A DNA stretch of 64,000 nucleotides from an uncultured Clostridia bacterium (GCA_944336125.1 CALVLA010000006.1:1-64000), one strand, 5' to 3'; numbered from the stretch's first letter, positions 24,942 through 34,922 are shown. Numbers and translations: made by a program. Notes: generated by a model from the sequence alone, not told the origin.

Positions 24942-25311
24942 ACAATTTTTGGCAACTCTTTTTATAATGCTTGTTCTTATAGCCGCGGGACTGACTGAAA
25001 TTTTCGTTATGCAAAACAATTTCGGACAATTCGGCGACAGACTTTCCGAGTGTTACGAAAAAGCGGTGAGCGAAACGCTGACCGAAAAAGAATTTGACGA
25101 ACTTGACAAGTATTGGATAAATCTTCGCGAAAACATCGAGTTTTTTATAAACCATCAGGATTTTACCGAAGTTGATTTGAGAATGGCGGAATGCAAAGTT
25201 TACGTCGCGGAAAAAAATTTTCAGTCGGCGGCGGTGCAGATAGGCGTGATAGTCGAAATGACAAAACATATTCCACACACTCTGTTGCCTACACCTGAGC
25301 ATATACTTTAA
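24934..25311 (+). CDS. DUF4363 family protein
   Basis: This small protein of 125 residues starts with GTG. It has one N-terminal membrane helix (FLATLFIMLVLIAAGLTEIFVMQ) and an extracytoplasmic helical part with WINLRENIEFFINHQDFTEVDLRMAECKVYV. It overlaps the DUF421 gene by eight bases, so the two are translationally coupled. No function is known; coupling suggests a membrane complex with the YetF-like protein. Confidence 0.82.
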   Translation: MIKQFLATLFIMLVLIAAGLTEIFVMQNNFGQFGDRLSECYEKAVSETLTEKEFDELDKYWINLRENIEFFINHQDFTEVDLRMAECKVYVAEKNFQSAAVQIGVIVEMTKHIPHTLLPTPEHIL

Positions 25312-25337
25312 AAAAACGGCTGTCTAGCCGTTTTTTT
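25311..25337. terminator. Bidirectional terminator between DUF4363 and MFS genes
   Basis: ACGGCT/AGCCGT arms extended by A and T tracts (25311-25321 and 25326-25336) enclose a GTCT loop. The stem overlaps the stop codon of the MFS gene. Confidence 0.85.
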
Positions 25338-26577
25338 GCTGTGGTTTTACCATAAACAATGTCGCCGCGGAAAACACCATAAACACCGCGGAATAAGGCA
25401 TCAAAACCTTCATGGTGCCAAAAACCCAGTTTGAGAACAAAAGCCCCGCAAACACGGGAGTAACCGCCTGAGCCGTCATTGTCGCCGCGTAGTAGTACCC
25501 CGTATATTTGGCAAAATTGTCCCTGTCGCAAAACCCGACTACAAGCGGATACATATTTGAAATCATGAAAGCCATACCCGCGCCGCAAATGAAAAATGCA
25601 GGAATGAGCAAATGTGAATAACAAGTAAAAAAAGCGATAAAAACGTTTGCCCCCGCCATAAGGCACGCCCCGAGCAGCATTGCGTTTCGAAAACCGTATT
25701 TGTCGGCAAACACCGCCGACGGATACAAAAACACAAATGAACCTAAAGCAAGCACTCCGAATAAAATGAGCCCCGCATTTGTGTCGTTTAAAACCTGTCC
25801 GCTGTAAAGAGACATGAAAGTTTCCACCGAATTGGTTGCCATAAAGTAAAAAAATACGGCAAGCAAAACCAAAATGAGATTTTTTTTCTGCACGCTGCCG
25901 CCGCAGTTTAACATTTCGTCCTGTCCTTCGGTGTCAATCCCATTTTTTCGGTATTCTTCAAGGTCTGCCGCAAGGTCAATAGCAAACTGTTTTTCGTCCG
26001 CTTTTGTCATAAGCACCGCAAGGCAGACAAACATGACGGCAACTACACCGATTACGATAAAACCGCTTTCGACCCCAAGGACGCCGCCTACCAGCAACAG
26101 AATATAGCCTATACCTGTGCCAATTCCCCCCATTATGTTAATGAGAGCATTCGCCTTGCTTCTCAATGGCTTTGGCGTAATGTCAGGCATAAGCGACACC
26201 GCAGGCGCGCGGTAAACGTTCATTGCCGTAAGCACGGCAAAAAGGGCAAGTATCATCAAAAATATGTTGTCTTTGGTAAAAGGCAAAATCAAAAAGGAAA
26301 TTCCCGCAAAAACAAGTCCCCAGACGATAAGTTTCATTCTGCTTCCCGTTTCCCTTTTTTGCCTGTCGGAAATCTTGCCTATCCAAGGTATCATAAAAAC
26401 GGCAAACAAATTGTCGGCGCCCATGACAAGCCCTATCAAAAATTCGTTTCCGCCAAAAACTCCCCTCAGGTAACCGTCCAGATACATCGGGACAAGCCAG
26501 TTGTATGCCTGCCACAAAACCGTTATCGAAAGAAAGGCAACGCCTATTAAAAGCGTGTTTTTTACTCGCAGTTTCAT
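25324..26577 (-). CDS. Major facilitator superfamily transporter, sugar carrier-like
   Basis: This transporter of 417 residues has 12 helices and a long middle cytoplasmic loop (near 195-225). PWIGKISDRQKRETGSRM after helix 2 matches the MFS A-motif loop. VYRAPAVSLMPDITPKPLRSKANAL resembles the SLC45/glycoside-pentoside type of sugar carrier. The substrate is unknown. The ATG directly follows a perfect 8-bp hairpin (26578-26596), and no spaced Shine-Dalgarno is visible. A TAAAAT six bases upstream suggests a leaderless transcript. Confidence 0.85.
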   Translation of the reverse strand: MKLRVKNTLLIGVAFLSITVLWQAYNWLVPMYLDGYLRGVFGGNEFLIGLVMGADNLFAVFMIPWIGKISDRQKRETGSRMKLIVWGLVFAGISFLILPFTKDNIFLMILALFAVLTAMNVYRAPAVSLMPDITPKPLRSKANALINIMGGIGTGIGYILLLVGGVLGVESGFIVIGVVAVMFVCLAVLMTKADEKQFAIDLAADLEEYRKNGIDTEGQDEMLNCGGSVQKKNLILVLLAVFFYFMATNSVETFMSLYSGQVLNDTNAGLILFGVLALGSFVFLYPSAVFADKYGFRNAMLLGACLMAGANVFIAFFTCYSHLLIPAFFICGAGMAFMISNMYPLVVGFCDRDNFAKYTGYYYAATMTAQAVTPVFAGLLFSNWVFGTMKVLMPYSAVFMVFSAATLFMVKPQQKNG

Positions 26578-26611
26578 CCTTTCATTTTATGAAAGGGACA
26601 CGCCTTTTTAG

Positions 26612-26641
26612 AATAAACAAAGGAGGCGCTTTGCCTCCTTT
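26612..26641 (-). terminator. Terminator of uvrBA
   Basis: Nine-base-pair arms (26619-26627 and 26633-26641) are followed on the minus strand by GTTTATTCT; the T run is modest. Confidence 0.7.
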
Positions 26642-26644
26642 AAA

Positions 26645-29476
26645 TCAATTTTCTTTTTTGTAATCTTCAAGCGCTTTTGCCAAAAATTTTCCGGTGTAAC
26701 TTCCTTCGACCTTGGCAACTTCCTCAGGGGTACCCTGCGCGATAATGCGTCCGCCGCCGTCGCCGCCTTCAGGTCCCAAATCGATAATGTTATCCGCCAC
26801 CCTTATCACGTCGAGATTGTGCTCGATGACTATTACCGTGTTGCCTGCCGCCACAAGCCTCTGCAAAATGGAAATGAGTTTGTCTACGTCTGCCGCATGC
26901 AAACCTGTGGTAGGTTCGTCGAGGATATAAATCGTTTTTCCCGTACTGCGTTTTGCAAGTTCCGTCGCAAGCTTTACCCTTTGAGCTTCGCCGCCCGAAA
27001 GAGTGGTTGCGCTTTGTCCCAAAGTGATATAGCCCAGTCCCACGTCGTAAAGAGTCTGAACTTTGTTTCTGACGGCGGAAATATTTTGGAAAAAGTCAAG
27101 CGCTTCCTCAACCGTCATGTTAAGCACTTCGGCGATATTTTTGCCCTTGTATTTAACCTGCAAAGTTTCCTTGTTGTACCTTTGGGAATGACATACCTCG
27201 CAAGGCACGTAAACGTCAGGCAAAAAGTTCATTTCAATCCTTATGATACCGTCGCCGTCGCAGTTGTCGCATCTGCCGCCCTTTACGTTAAAGCTGAAAC
27301 GGCCGGCCTTGTAACCTCTTTCTTTAGCGTCGAGAGTGGAAGCGAAAAGCTCGCGGATAGGAGTAAACATACCCGTATAAGTCGCAGGGTTGCTTCTAGG
27401 CGTTCTTCCGATAGGACTTTGGTCAATAGCGATAACTTTGTCGAGATATTCCAGTCCGCTTATTTCACTGTACGAAGCGGAGTTTTTTCTTCCGCGGTTG
27501 AGTTTTTCCGTCAAAATAGGAAGCAGAGTTTCGTTTATCAAACTGCTTTTTCCGCTTCCCGAAACGCCTGTTACAACGTTGAACATACCCAGCGGAATTT
27601 CCACATCGACGTTTTTGAGGTTGTTTTGGGTTGCGCCTTTAAGCACAAGTTTTCTGCCGTCGCATTGTCTGCGGCTTTTAGGAGTGGCAACGTATTTTTT
27701 GTGCGACAGATACTGTCCCGTTACGCTTGCCTCGCATTTTTTCAAGCCCTCGACATCCCCCGCATAAACAAGGTTTCCGCCGTGAATACCTGCTCCGGGA
27801 CCTATGTCAATTACGTGGTCTGCCGCAAGAATTGTGTCCTCATCGTGCTCGACCACTATGAGAGTGTTGCCGAGGTCTCTCAGGCGTTTGAGAGTTTCAA
27901 TGAGTTTTTCGTTGTCCCTTTGGTGCAAGCCGATACTAGGCTCGTCCAAAATATAAAGAACCCCCATAAGTCCGCTGCCTATCTGGGTAGCAAGCCTTAT
28001 ACGTTGTGCCTCGCCGCCCGAAAGACTTCCGCTGCTTCTCGAAAGCGTGAGGTAGTTAAGTCCCACGTCACGCAAAAATTTGAGACGCGCTTTAATTTCT
28101 TTAAGCACCACTTCGGCGATTTTCTGTTTTGTGGAGTCAAGCTTCAAATTGTCAAAAAAATCAGACAAATCGTCAATTGACATGTCGCTTATTTCGGCTA
28201 TGTTTTTGCCCCCGACTTTTACCGACAGGCTTTCGTTTTTAAGTCGTTTGCCATTGCAGGTAGTACACGGACGCGTACGCATAAACTTTTCGTATTCCTG
28301 CTTTGCGTATTCGCTGGCACAAGCCGCGTAACGCCTTGCAAGCATAGGCATGATTCCTTCCCAGCTTACAGTCATGCTTCCAGAAAATGTTTTTGAAACA
28401 TACTCCAAATCGAGAATTTCGCCGTTGTTGCCGTACATAACGATGTCGTACGCCTCTTTGCTGAGTTTTTCGACAGGAGTGTTCAACGAAAAGTGATATC
28501 TTTTTGCAAGCCCTTCGAGATATTTGTAAAGCACGCCGCCGTCAATGGAAATTCCGAAAAGTTTGATTGCGCCGTCGGCAAGACTTTTGGATTTGTCGGG
28601 AATTACGAGATCCTCGTCAAACTCCATGACAAACCCCAAGCCCTTGCAGTCGGGACAAGCTCCGAAAGGACTGTTGAAACTGAACATCCTAGGTTCAAGC
28701 TCTTCAATCGAAATGCCGCAGTCAGGACATGAGTAAGTCGCCGAATAAAGCGTCTGCTCCCCTTCCATATCAATAATTACAAGGTTGTTGGCAAGTTTTA
28801 AAGCAGTTTCCACGCTGTCGGCAAGACGCTTGTGCATATCGGGTTTTACCACAAGACGGTCGACGACCACGCTGATGTTGTGCTTTAAGTTTTTGTCCAG
28901 TTTAATTTCCTCTTCGAGGAGATAAACGTTTCCGTCAACGTTTACGCGAACGTAACCGCTTTTTCTTAAATCGGCAAACAATTTTGAGTACTCGCCCTTT
29001 CTTCCCCTAATTACAGGAGCAAGCACCAAAAACTTTTTGCCCTCCTCCGCTTCCATTACTCTGTCGCAAATTTGGTCGACTGTCTGTCTTTCGATTTTTT
29101 TGCCGCATTTAGGGCAATACGGAGTACCCGCCCTTGCGTAAAGCAAACGCAGATAGTCGTAAATTTCCGTAACAGTACCCACCGTAGAACGCGGATTTGA
29201 CGAAGTTGTCTTTTGGTCTATCGAAATAGCAGGCGAAAGTCCCTCGATGTATTCCACGTCAGGTTTTTCCATCTGCCCCAAAAACTGTCTGGCATACGCC
29301 GAAAGGCTTTCGATGTATCTTCTTTGTCCTTCGGCAAAAATGGTGTCAAATGCAAGGCTGCTTTTTCCGCTTCCCGAAATTCCGGTAAACACCACCAGCT
29401 TGTCGCGCGGAATTGAAACGTCGATGCCTTTAAGATTGTTTTCCTTAGCGTTTTTTATAAAAATGTCATTTCTCAT
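26645..29476 (-). CDS. uvrA: Excinuclease ABC subunit A
   Basis: UvrA, 943 residues, finds DNA damage and loads UvrB in nucleotide excision repair. It has two ABC ATPase modules: Walker [10 protein letters not shown] near 32 and GVSGSGKSS near 640, and signature LSGGEAQRI and LSGGEAQRV. Zinc motifs are visible as CPKCGKK, CPDCG...CPDCKG and CDNCDG...CEVCHSQRY. The start overlaps the end of uvrB by 11 bases, so translation is coupled. Length and motifs are normal. Confidence 0.97.
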   Translation of the reverse strand: MRNDIFIKNAKENNLKGIDVSIPRDKLVVFTGISGSGKSSLAFDTIFAEGQRRYIESLSAYARQFLGQMEKPDVEYIEGLSPAISIDQKTTSSNPRSTVGTVTEIYDYLRLLYARAGTPYCPKCGKKIERQTVDQICDRVMEAEEGKKFLVLAPVIRGRKGEYSKLFADLRKSGYVRVNVDGNVYLLEEEIKLDKNLKHNISVVVDRLVVKPDMHKRLADSVETALKLANNLVIIDMEGEQTLYSATYSCPDCGISIEELEPRMFSFNSPFGACPDCKGLGFVMEFDEDLVIPDKSKSLADGAIKLFGISIDGGVLYKYLEGLAKRYHFSLNTPVEKLSKEAYDIVMYGNNGEILDLEYVSKTFSGSMTVSWEGIMPMLARRYAACASEYAKQEYEKFMRTRPCTTCNGKRLKNESLSVKVGGKNIAEISDMSIDDLSDFFDNLKLDSTKQKIAEVVLKEIKARLKFLRDVGLNYLTLSRSSGSLSGGEAQRIRLATQIGSGLMGVLYILDEPSIGLHQRDNEKLIETLKRLRDLGNTLIVVEHDEDTILAADHVIDIGPGAGIHGGNLVYAGDVEGLKKCEASVTGQYLSHKKYVATPKSRRQCDGRKLVLKGATQNNLKNVDVEIPLGMFNVVTGVSGSGKSSLINETLLPILTEKLNRGRKNSASYSEISGLEYLDKVIAIDQSPIGRTPRSNPATYTGMFTPIRELFASTLDAKERGYKAGRFSFNVKGGRCDNCDGDGIIRIEMNFLPDVYVPCEVCHSQRYNKETLQVKYKGKNIAEVLNMTVEEALDFFQNISAVRNKVQTLYDVGLGYITLGQSATTLSGGEAQRVKLATELAKRSTGKTIYILDEPTTGLHAADVDKLISILQRLVAAGNTVIVIEHNLDVIRVADNIIDLGPEGGDGGGRIIAQGTPEEVAKVEGSYTGKFLAKALEDYKKEN

Positions 29477-31430
29477 ATTTTTTCAGTTGCTTTTCAAGTC
29501 TGTTAAGTTCGTCTCTCAAAACAATAGCCCTTTCGAAATCCAGATTGTTTGCCGCCTGCTGCATTTGTTTTCTGACGTTTTCAATCTGTTTAGGCAATTG
29601 ATTTTTGGTAAATTGTTTTTCTTCCTTTTTGGTTATTTCAAGAGTATTTTCAACGTTGTGCTTTATCGTCTGCGGAGTAATGCCGTGCTCGACGTTGAAT
29701 TTGTGCTGAAGCTCTCTCCTTCTGTTTGTCTCGTCTATGGCGCGCTTCATGCTGTCGGTAATATTGTCGGCATACATAACTACTCTGCCGTTAACGTTTC
29801 TCGCCGCGCGGCCTATCGTCTGAATAAGCGCGGAGTCGCTTCGCAAAAATCCTTCCTTGTCCGCGTCGAGAATTGCCACTGTCATTACCTGAGGCAAGTC
29901 AAGTCCTTCACGCAAAAGGTTTATTCCGACAAGAACGTCAAAAGCGCCTTTTTTGAGGTCGGTAAGTATTTCGATTCGTTCGAGAGTGTCTATGTCGCTG
30001 TGCATGTACCTTACTTTTATTCCCCTTTCAGTGAGATATTTGGTAAGGCTTTCGCTCATACGTTTTGTGAGAGTGGTCACAAGCACTCTGCCGCTCATTT
30101 TCACCACTCTGTCTATTTCGCCTATCAGGTCGTCTATCTGCCCCTCTACAGGTTTTACGACGATTTCAGGATCGAGCAGTCCCGTCGGACGTATAATCTG
30201 TTCCACCACCTGACCGCTTTGTTCCAGCTCGTACTTGTTGGGTGTCGCCGAAACGCAAATCATCTGACCTATACGTGCGTCAAATTCCTCAAATCTCAAA
30301 GGTCTGTTGTCAAATGCGCTTTGAAGCCTGAAACCGTAACTTACCAGATTTTCCTTTCTGCTCCTGTCGCCGTTGTACATACCGCGTATTTGCGGCAGCG
30401 TCATGTGGCTTTCGTCAATGAAAGTGACAAAATCTTTCGGAAAATAGTCAAGCAAAGTGTAAGGCGTTTCGCCTTTTGCCCTTCCGTCGAAGTAACGCGA
30501 ATAGTTTTCTATGCCGTTGCAGTACCCCAGCTCCGCCATCATTTCCATGTCGTAACTTGTACGCTGCAACAGCCTTTGAGCCTCGATGGCTTTGTCCTGA
30601 CTTTTCAAAGCCTCAACTTCTTCCCACATGTCGTGTTTGATTTGTTCGAGGGATTTTTCAAGAGTAACCCCTTCCACTACATAGTGAGTAGCAGGGAAAA
30701 TAATGGAATGAAGGAGCGTTGCGATTGTACTTCCCGTAATTGCCTCAATTTCGGAAATTTTTTCGATTTCGTCGCCGAAAAACTCGACGCGAATTGCCAC
30801 TTCGCTGTTGGAAGCAGGAAAAATTTCAACAATATCGCCGCGCACCCTGAAAGTTCCCCTTTTGAAATCCATGTCGTTTCGCTGGTACTGAATTTCGATA
30901 AGCTTTGAAATAAGCTGTTCCCTTGACATGTTTTGTCCGGGTCTTATCGAAAGGCTCATTTTGTAATATTCGCCCGGGGCGCCCAAACCGTAAATGCAGG
31001 ATACGGAAGCAACTACTATGGTGTCGCGTCTTTCGAATAGCGAGCAAGTTGCCGAGTGGCGAAGCTTATCTATTTCCTCGTTTATCGACATTTCCTTTTC
31101 GATGTAAAGGTCACGCGAAGGAATGTAGCTTTCAGGCATGTAATAGTCGTAATATGAAACAAAAAACTCCACCCTGTTTTCAGGGAAGAATTCTCTGAAC
31201 TCGTTGCAAAGCTGGGCGGCAAGCGTTTTGTTGTGCGAAATCACGAGAGCGGGTCTGTTGAGCTTTGCTATGACGTTTGCCATGGTAAAGGTTTTTCCGC
31301 TGCCGGTGACGCCTTTAAGTACCTGAGTACGCAAGCCGTTGTTTATGCCTTCCACCAACTTTTCGATTGCCTGAGGCTGGTCGCCGCAAGGCTTGTAAGC
31401 GGAATTTAATTTAAAGTCTTTTTGCTCCAT
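29466..31430 (-). CDS. uvrB: Excinuclease ABC subunit B
   Basis: UvrB, 654 residues, is the damage-verifying helicase-like subunit. It has Walker [10 protein letters not shown] near 41, a beta-hairpin region with [13 protein letters not shown], helicase motifs [12 protein letters not shown] and QTIGRAARN, and a C-terminal UVR domain that contacts UvrC. It heads the uvrBA operon. The Shine-Dalgarno is weak. A LexA-type box overlaps the promoter, so SOS induction is likely. uvrC is not in the window. Confidence 0.97.
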   Translation of the reverse strand: MEQKDFKLNSAYKPCGDQPQAIEKLVEGINNGLRTQVLKGVTGSGKTFTMANVIAKLNRPALVISHNKTLAAQLCNEFREFFPENRVEFFVSYYDYYMPESYIPSRDLYIEKEMSINEEIDKLRHSATCSLFERRDTIVVASVSCIYGLGAPGEYYKMSLSIRPGQNMSREQLISKLIEIQYQRNDMDFKRGTFRVRGDIVEIFPASNSEVAIRVEFFGDEIEKISEIEAITGSTIATLLHSIIFPATHYVVEGVTLEKSLEQIKHDMWEEVEALKSQDKAIEAQRLLQRTSYDMEMMAELGYCNGIENYSRYFDGRAKGETPYTLLDYFPKDFVTFIDESHMTLPQIRGMYNGDRSRKENLVSYGFRLQSAFDNRPLRFEEFDARIGQMICVSATPNKYELEQSGQVVEQIIRPTGLLDPEIVVKPVEGQIDDLIGEIDRVVKMSGRVLVTTLTKRMSESLTKYLTERGIKVRYMHSDIDTLERIEILTDLKKGAFDVLVGINLLREGLDLPQVMTVAILDADKEGFLRSDSALIQTIGRAARNVNGRVVMYADNITDSMKRAIDETNRRRELQHKFNVEHGITPQTIKHNVENTLEITKKEEKQFTKNQLPKQIENVRKQMQQAANNLDFERAIVLRDELNRLEKQLKKYEK

Positions 31431-31448
31431 ACTGCTTATTTTAACCTA

Positions 31449-31485
31449 ATTATATATTTTTAGCAATTAATTGAACATTTGTTTG
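31449..31485 (-). promoter_or_regulatory. uvrB promoter with LexA-type SOS box
   Basis: TGAACATTTGTTTG (31472-31485) matches the Gram-positive LexA consensus CGAACRNRYGTTYG at 12 of 14 positions. On the minus strand a -10 TATAAT lies at 31449-31454. The position 17 bp upstream, where the -35 would be, falls inside the box. Confidence 0.65.
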
Positions 31486-31492
31486 TAAAATA

Positions 31493-31523
31493 GTCAAAAA
31501 AAACTTCCGCCAAAAGGCGGAAG
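31493..31523 (-). terminator. Terminator of the ECF/coaX operon
   Basis: CTTCCGCC/GGCGGAAG arms (31504-31511 and 31516-31523) with a 4-base loop are followed on the minus strand by eight T. Confidence 0.9.
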
Positions 31524-31528
31524 CAATT

Positions 31529-32299
31529 TTAACCTTTGTTGAGGTCGTAAATCATTTTGATACCCAAAAGCGACAGTCGTCTGTCCACCACGTCGATAAG
31601 TCCCACTTCGTCTTTTACGAGTTCGGACAAACCGCCGGTTGCAACGACCTTGATGTTTTTTTCGCCCATTTCCTTTTTCATGGTTTCAAGGATATATCTC
31701 ACCTGCCCCACCACGCCGAAGGTAACGCCTGCCTGCATGTTGGTAATGGTGTTTTTGCAAATTACTTTGCTTGGTTTGACAAGCTCGATAGTAGGAAGCT
31801 TTGCCGTAGCGTTTACCAGCGCTTCTACCGAAGTTTTTACGCCGGGGCAAATGCATCCGCCCAAAAACCTGCCGTCCTTGCTTATGGCGTTGAAGGTGGT
31901 GGCGGTGCCGAAATCGACGACGATTACAGGTCCGCCGTACTTGTTGAAAGCGCAAACCGAATTAACTATACGGTCACTGCCCACTTCCTTAGGGTTTTCA
32001 TATTGAATGTTAAGTCCTGTTTTAATGCCGGGACCTACCATGATAGGCTTCATATGCAGGTAATAATCCAACATATGCTCAATTGTGTAATTGAGCTGCG
32101 GAATAACAGACGAAACAATTGTACCTTCGATTTGCGAAGGAGTCACTCCGCCGCTGCTTAGTAACTGCATAAGAGCGATACCGTATTCGTCGGCGGTACG
32201 GACGAGGTCGGTAGCCATACGCCAGCTGTGAATCATTTCGTCATTGTCGAAAAGACCGATTTTGATGTTGGTATTACCAACGTCGAGAGCCAAAACCAT
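31529..32299 (-). CDS. coaX: Type III pantothenate kinase
   Basis: CoaX, 256 residues, phosphorylates pantothenate in the first step of coenzyme A synthesis. It has the ASKHA-fold signatures LALDVGNTNIKIGLF at the N-terminus, GSDRIVNSVCA with the catalytic Asp near 107, IVVDFGTATTFNAI near 128 and GGCICPGVKTS. AAAGGAG precedes the start. It follows the ECF S-component gene after one base, which points to a shared pantothenate supply role. Confidence 0.95.
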   Translation of the reverse strand: MVLALDVGNTNIKIGLFDNDEMIHSWRMATDLVRTADEYGIALMQLLSSGGVTPSQIEGTIVSSVIPQLNYTIEHMLDYYLHMKPIMVGPGIKTGLNIQYENPKEVGSDRIVNSVCAFNKYGGPVIVVDFGTATTFNAISKDGRFLGGCICPGVKTSVEALVNATAKLPTIELVKPSKVICKNTITNMQAGVTFGVVGQVRYILETMKKEMGEKNIKVVATGGLSELVKDEVGLIDVVDRRLSLLGIKMIYDLNKG

Positions 32300-32300
32300 A

Positions 32301-32912
32301 TTAAACTCCTTTTTTAGCGTATTTTGATATTACAGAGTAAATCGCAGGCGCAAGGATAACGTTTGCCGCGAGTTCCACAGGGAAGTTGATAATAAGTACC
32401 GAACCTGTGATAATTTGAAGCAGAGTAGTTGACTCTCCCCCCACGTTAACGACTGTGCTGCCGTAACCCAACGCAATAAAGCCCAAAACGAGAAGCGTGT
32501 TGGTAACGACAGCCACAATTGCGCTGACAACTGAAGGTAGCTGAACCCTGACGAAAGATTTTTGCGATTTGGAGCAAACCTTTTGCATACCTTTCATTGC
32601 GAAAAAGGTAGTAAAGCCCATGACAATACGCGGCAAAATCGAGATAAGCGGATTTTGGAAGCAAAATGCCATGACGCTAGGTCTGATAAACGAATTTATA
32701 AAACTTGCGATACCGAAAAAGGTCGTACAGGTAACACCTACCCAAAGACCTTCCGTCTGCACGGCAACGGTAACAATCAATATTAACAAAAATGCCGTAT
32801 CGATGACGCCGGGAATAATAGGCATAAGACCCAAAGGCGTAAATGAAAATACGGCGAGCAGTGCCAAAAACAAAGAAGTAATGGCAATTTTGCGAGAAGA
32901 GATTTTAGACAT
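32301..32912 (-). CDS. ECF transporter S component, probably pantothenate
   Basis: This membrane protein of 203 residues has about six helices and the ECF S-component N-terminal pattern SSRKIAITSLFLALLAVFSFTPLG. Specificity is inferred from immediate linkage with coaX; it is not read from binding residues. It needs the energising ECF module from elsewhere, like the folT-like protein. The start at 32912 follows GGAG by eight bases; an upstream in-frame start at 32936 has no site. Confidence 0.8.
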   Translation of the reverse strand: MSKISSRKIAITSLFLALLAVFSFTPLGLMPIIPGVIDTAFLLILIVTVAVQTEGLWVGVTCTTFFGIASFINSFIRPSVMAFCFQNPLISILPRIVMGFTTFFAMKGMQKVCSKSQKSFVRVQLPSVVSAIVAVVTNTLLVLGFIALGYGSTVVNVGGESTTLLQIITGSVLIINFPVELAANVILAPAIYSVISKYAKKGV

Positions 32913-32989
32913 AACATATACTCCGTTCTGACCCAAATAGGTGTCAGTCGTTTTTTAGTCACGTTGACAAGGTCATACGTGCCGAGGAC

Positions 32990-33018
32990 ATTATAGCATA
33001 AAAAACGCAATATGTAAC
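32990..33018 (-). promoter_or_regulatory. Promoter of the ECF/coaX operon, extended -10 TGCTATAAT
   Basis: On the minus strand TATAAT (32990-32995) is preceded by TGC, an extended -10. A weak -35 GTTACA (33013-33018) lies 17 bp upstream. The leader carries a CTGAC/GTCAG hairpin just before the ribosome binding site. Confidence 0.6.
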
Positions 33019-33103
33019 ACTTTTTAAAAAATAACCATACTGTGAAATGTAAACATATTTTTTCGAAAAGAAAAAAATGATTTCTTGCAGGAGGTAATTA
33101 CTT

Positions 33104-33298
33104 ATGTTTAACGGTTTATTCAATAATAACGGCAACGGTTGCTGCGACTGCACATGGATCATACTTTTGATTTTGTTCCTTTGCTGCTGCTGCGGAAACA
33201 ACAAAATCATCAATATGCGCATCAACCCTTGCTGCCTGATTTTGATTGCGGCATTGCTTTATTGCTGCGGCGCAGTCAACGTAAGCTCAAACTGCTAA
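33104..33298 (+). CDS. Small cysteine-rich membrane-associated protein
   Basis: This protein of 64 residues has 12 cysteines. They occur as CC, C, CCCC, CC, CC and a terminal C around two short hydrophobic stretches (WIILLILFL and LILIAALLY). The N-terminus is Asn/Gly-rich. AGGAGG stands nine bases before ATG and a perfect terminator follows, so it is a real gene. It resembles the high-cysteine proteins annotated as chorion class in some Clostridia, whose function is unknown. Metal binding or a cross-linked spore or envelope layer are possible but not shown. Confidence 0.75.
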   Translation: MFNGLFNNNGNGCCDCTWIILLILFLCCCCGNNKIINMRINPCCLILIAALLYCCGAVNVSSNC

Positions 33299-33310
33299 AA
33301 CCGTAAAAAA

Positions 33311-33341
33311 CAAAAAGTCCCGTCACGCGGGACTTTTTTTA
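33311..33341. terminator. Bidirectional terminator after the cysteine-rich gene
   Basis: AGTCCCG/CGGGACT arms (33316-33322 and 33328-33334) are flanked by A and T runs. It serves both this gene and the convergent putP. Confidence 0.9.
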
Positions 33342-33347
33342 GTATGT

Positions 33348-34865
33348 TCAAGCCGAAGCTTTTTGAGACTGTCCGTCGTCTTTTTCCTTAATTTGTCTTT
33401 TCATTTCCTCAAATTCGGCAAGCATTTCGTCTGTAGGCTTGTCGAGTTTTGAGAAGAGGAGAACGGCGATAAGCGAAAGCACGAAGCCCGGAATAATTTC
33501 GTAAATAGACCAGAAGCCACCCAGCGGCGCAAGGACGTATTTGAAAAGAATAGTTACGACGGCACCTGTGACGATACCTGCGACAGCCCCCTTTGATGTA
33601 ACGTTTTTGTTGTAAAGCGAAAGGAAGATGATAGGACCGAAGGAAGCGCCAAGTCCTGCCCAAGCGTAGGAAACGACGGTGAAGACTGTGCTGTTTTGGT
33701 CAAGAGCTATGACAAAAGCGATGACGGCAACCACGAGAACGGTAATTTTTGAAACAAACAAAACCTGTTTGTCGGAGGCATTTTTGTTAATGAGCCTTTT
33801 GTAAATATCCGTCGAGAAGGAAGTGGAAGCGACAAGCAGCTGCGAATCCGCGGTGGACATAATCGCCGCGAGAATAGCCGAAAGCATGATACCTGCCACA
33901 ATAGGAGGGAAAAGCTTTTTGACAACTTCCATAAATACCTGCTCGCTGTCGGCAAGTCCGGGTCCGAGATAAACCGAACCGCAAATACCGATTACGATAG
34001 CCGCAGCCATTGTAATGACTACCCAAACCAAAGCAATTACGGTAGCAGGTTTGATGGTACGCTTGTCCTTGCACGCCATAAATCTTACGAGAATATGAGG
34101 CATACCGCAGTAGCCGAGTCCCCATCCTAGTGCGGAAATTATACCCAGCCACCCGTAACTGAACTCATCGCCGGTCGGGAACAGTTTTAAAATACTTTCG
34201 AAAAGAAGTCCCACTTCGTCTGTCTGTCCGCCAGTGAAGTTTCCGAGCATAAACAAAGGCACGAAAACAAGGCAGAAAAACATCAAAAGTCCCTGAATGA
34301 GGTCAGTCCATGAAACCGCGAGGAAGCCGCCGAGAAAAGTGTACCCTACGATAACAACTGAGCCTATGACGAGAGCGAGGGTGTAATCGAGACCGAATAT
34401 GTTTGAAAAGAGTTTTGCGCCCGCCGAAAACATGGAAGAAGTATAAATTGTAAAGAAAAACAAAATTACGACGGCGGTGATAATGCTTATAATCCCCTTT
34501 TTGTCTTTAAACCTGTTTTCGAGGTAACTCGGAATGGTAAGCGAATTGTTTGAAATTTCGGTGTAAACGCGAAGACGTTTTGCGACAAGCAGCCAGTTGA
34601 GAACGGTACCAAGGCAAAGACCGATGGATGTCCAGATAGCCTCTTTTGCTCCGATGATGCTTGCGTAAGCAAGTCCGGGAATACCGGTAAGAAGCCAGCC
34701 GCTCATATCCGACGCTTGCGCCGACATTGCGGTTACCCAAGGATTGAGCTTTCTGTCACCCAATACGTATTCGTTGAGGTTGATTTTTTTGCGATAAAAG
34801 AAAAAACCGACCAGCAACATTGATGCGAGATACAAGATAAAGACGATAAGTATACTTGTCTGCAT
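33348..34865 (-). CDS. putP: Sodium/proline symporter
   Basis: This sodium:solute symporter (SSF) of 505 residues and about 13 helices imports proline with Na+. It has NLNEYVLGDRKLNPWVTAMSAQASDMSGWLL, with the PutP-type sodium-site serine/asparagine pattern, GFLAVSWTDLIQGLLMF near 188, and ISAILAAIMSTADSQLLVASTSFSTD near 335, where Na+-binding Ser/Thr residues lie. It is monocistronic. A 14-bp palindrome overlies its -35 region. Confidence 0.93.
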   Translation of the reverse strand: MQTSILIVFILYLASMLLVGFFFYRKKINLNEYVLGDRKLNPWVTAMSAQASDMSGWLLTGIPGLAYASIIGAKEAIWTSIGLCLGTVLNWLLVAKRLRVYTEISNNSLTIPSYLENRFKDKKGIISIITAVVILFFFTIYTSSMFSAGAKLFSNIFGLDYTLALVIGSVVIVGYTFLGGFLAVSWTDLIQGLLMFFCLVFVPLFMLGNFTGGQTDEVGLLFESILKLFPTGDEFSYGWLGIISALGWGLGYCGMPHILVRFMACKDKRTIKPATVIALVWVVITMAAAIVIGICGSVYLGPGLADSEQVFMEVVKKLFPPIVAGIMLSAILAAIMSTADSQLLVASTSFSTDIYKRLINKNASDKQVLFVSKITVLVVAVIAFVIALDQNSTVFTVVSYAWAGLGASFGPIIFLSLYNKNVTSKGAVAGIVTGAVVTILFKYVLAPLGGFWSIYEIIPGFVLSLIAVLLFSKLDKPTDEMLAEFEEMKRQIKEKDDGQSQKASA

Positions 34866-34894
34866 AACAACCCCTTAACACATAATAATTAGAT

Positions 34895-34922
34895 ATTGTA
34901 TCACAAAATGCGCATATGCGCA
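34895..34922 (-). promoter_or_regulatory. putP promoter region with perfect palindrome
   Basis: A perfect 14-bp palindrome TGCGCATATGCGCA (34909-34922) lies upstream of a -10 TACAAT (34895-34900) on the minus strand and occupies the place of the -35. It is a candidate operator. Confidence 0.5.

Noticed and set aside
26819-28180. 453-codon open frame on the plus strand inside uvrA
   Set aside because: It is antisense to a fully conserved uvrA, has no plausible ribosome binding site and its translation is Cys/Arg/Phe-rich with no recognisable domain; it is a shadow of uvrA codon use.
29247-30908. 553-codon open frame on the plus strand inside uvrB
   Set aside because: Antisense shadow of uvrB and the start of uvrA; composition is not protein-like.
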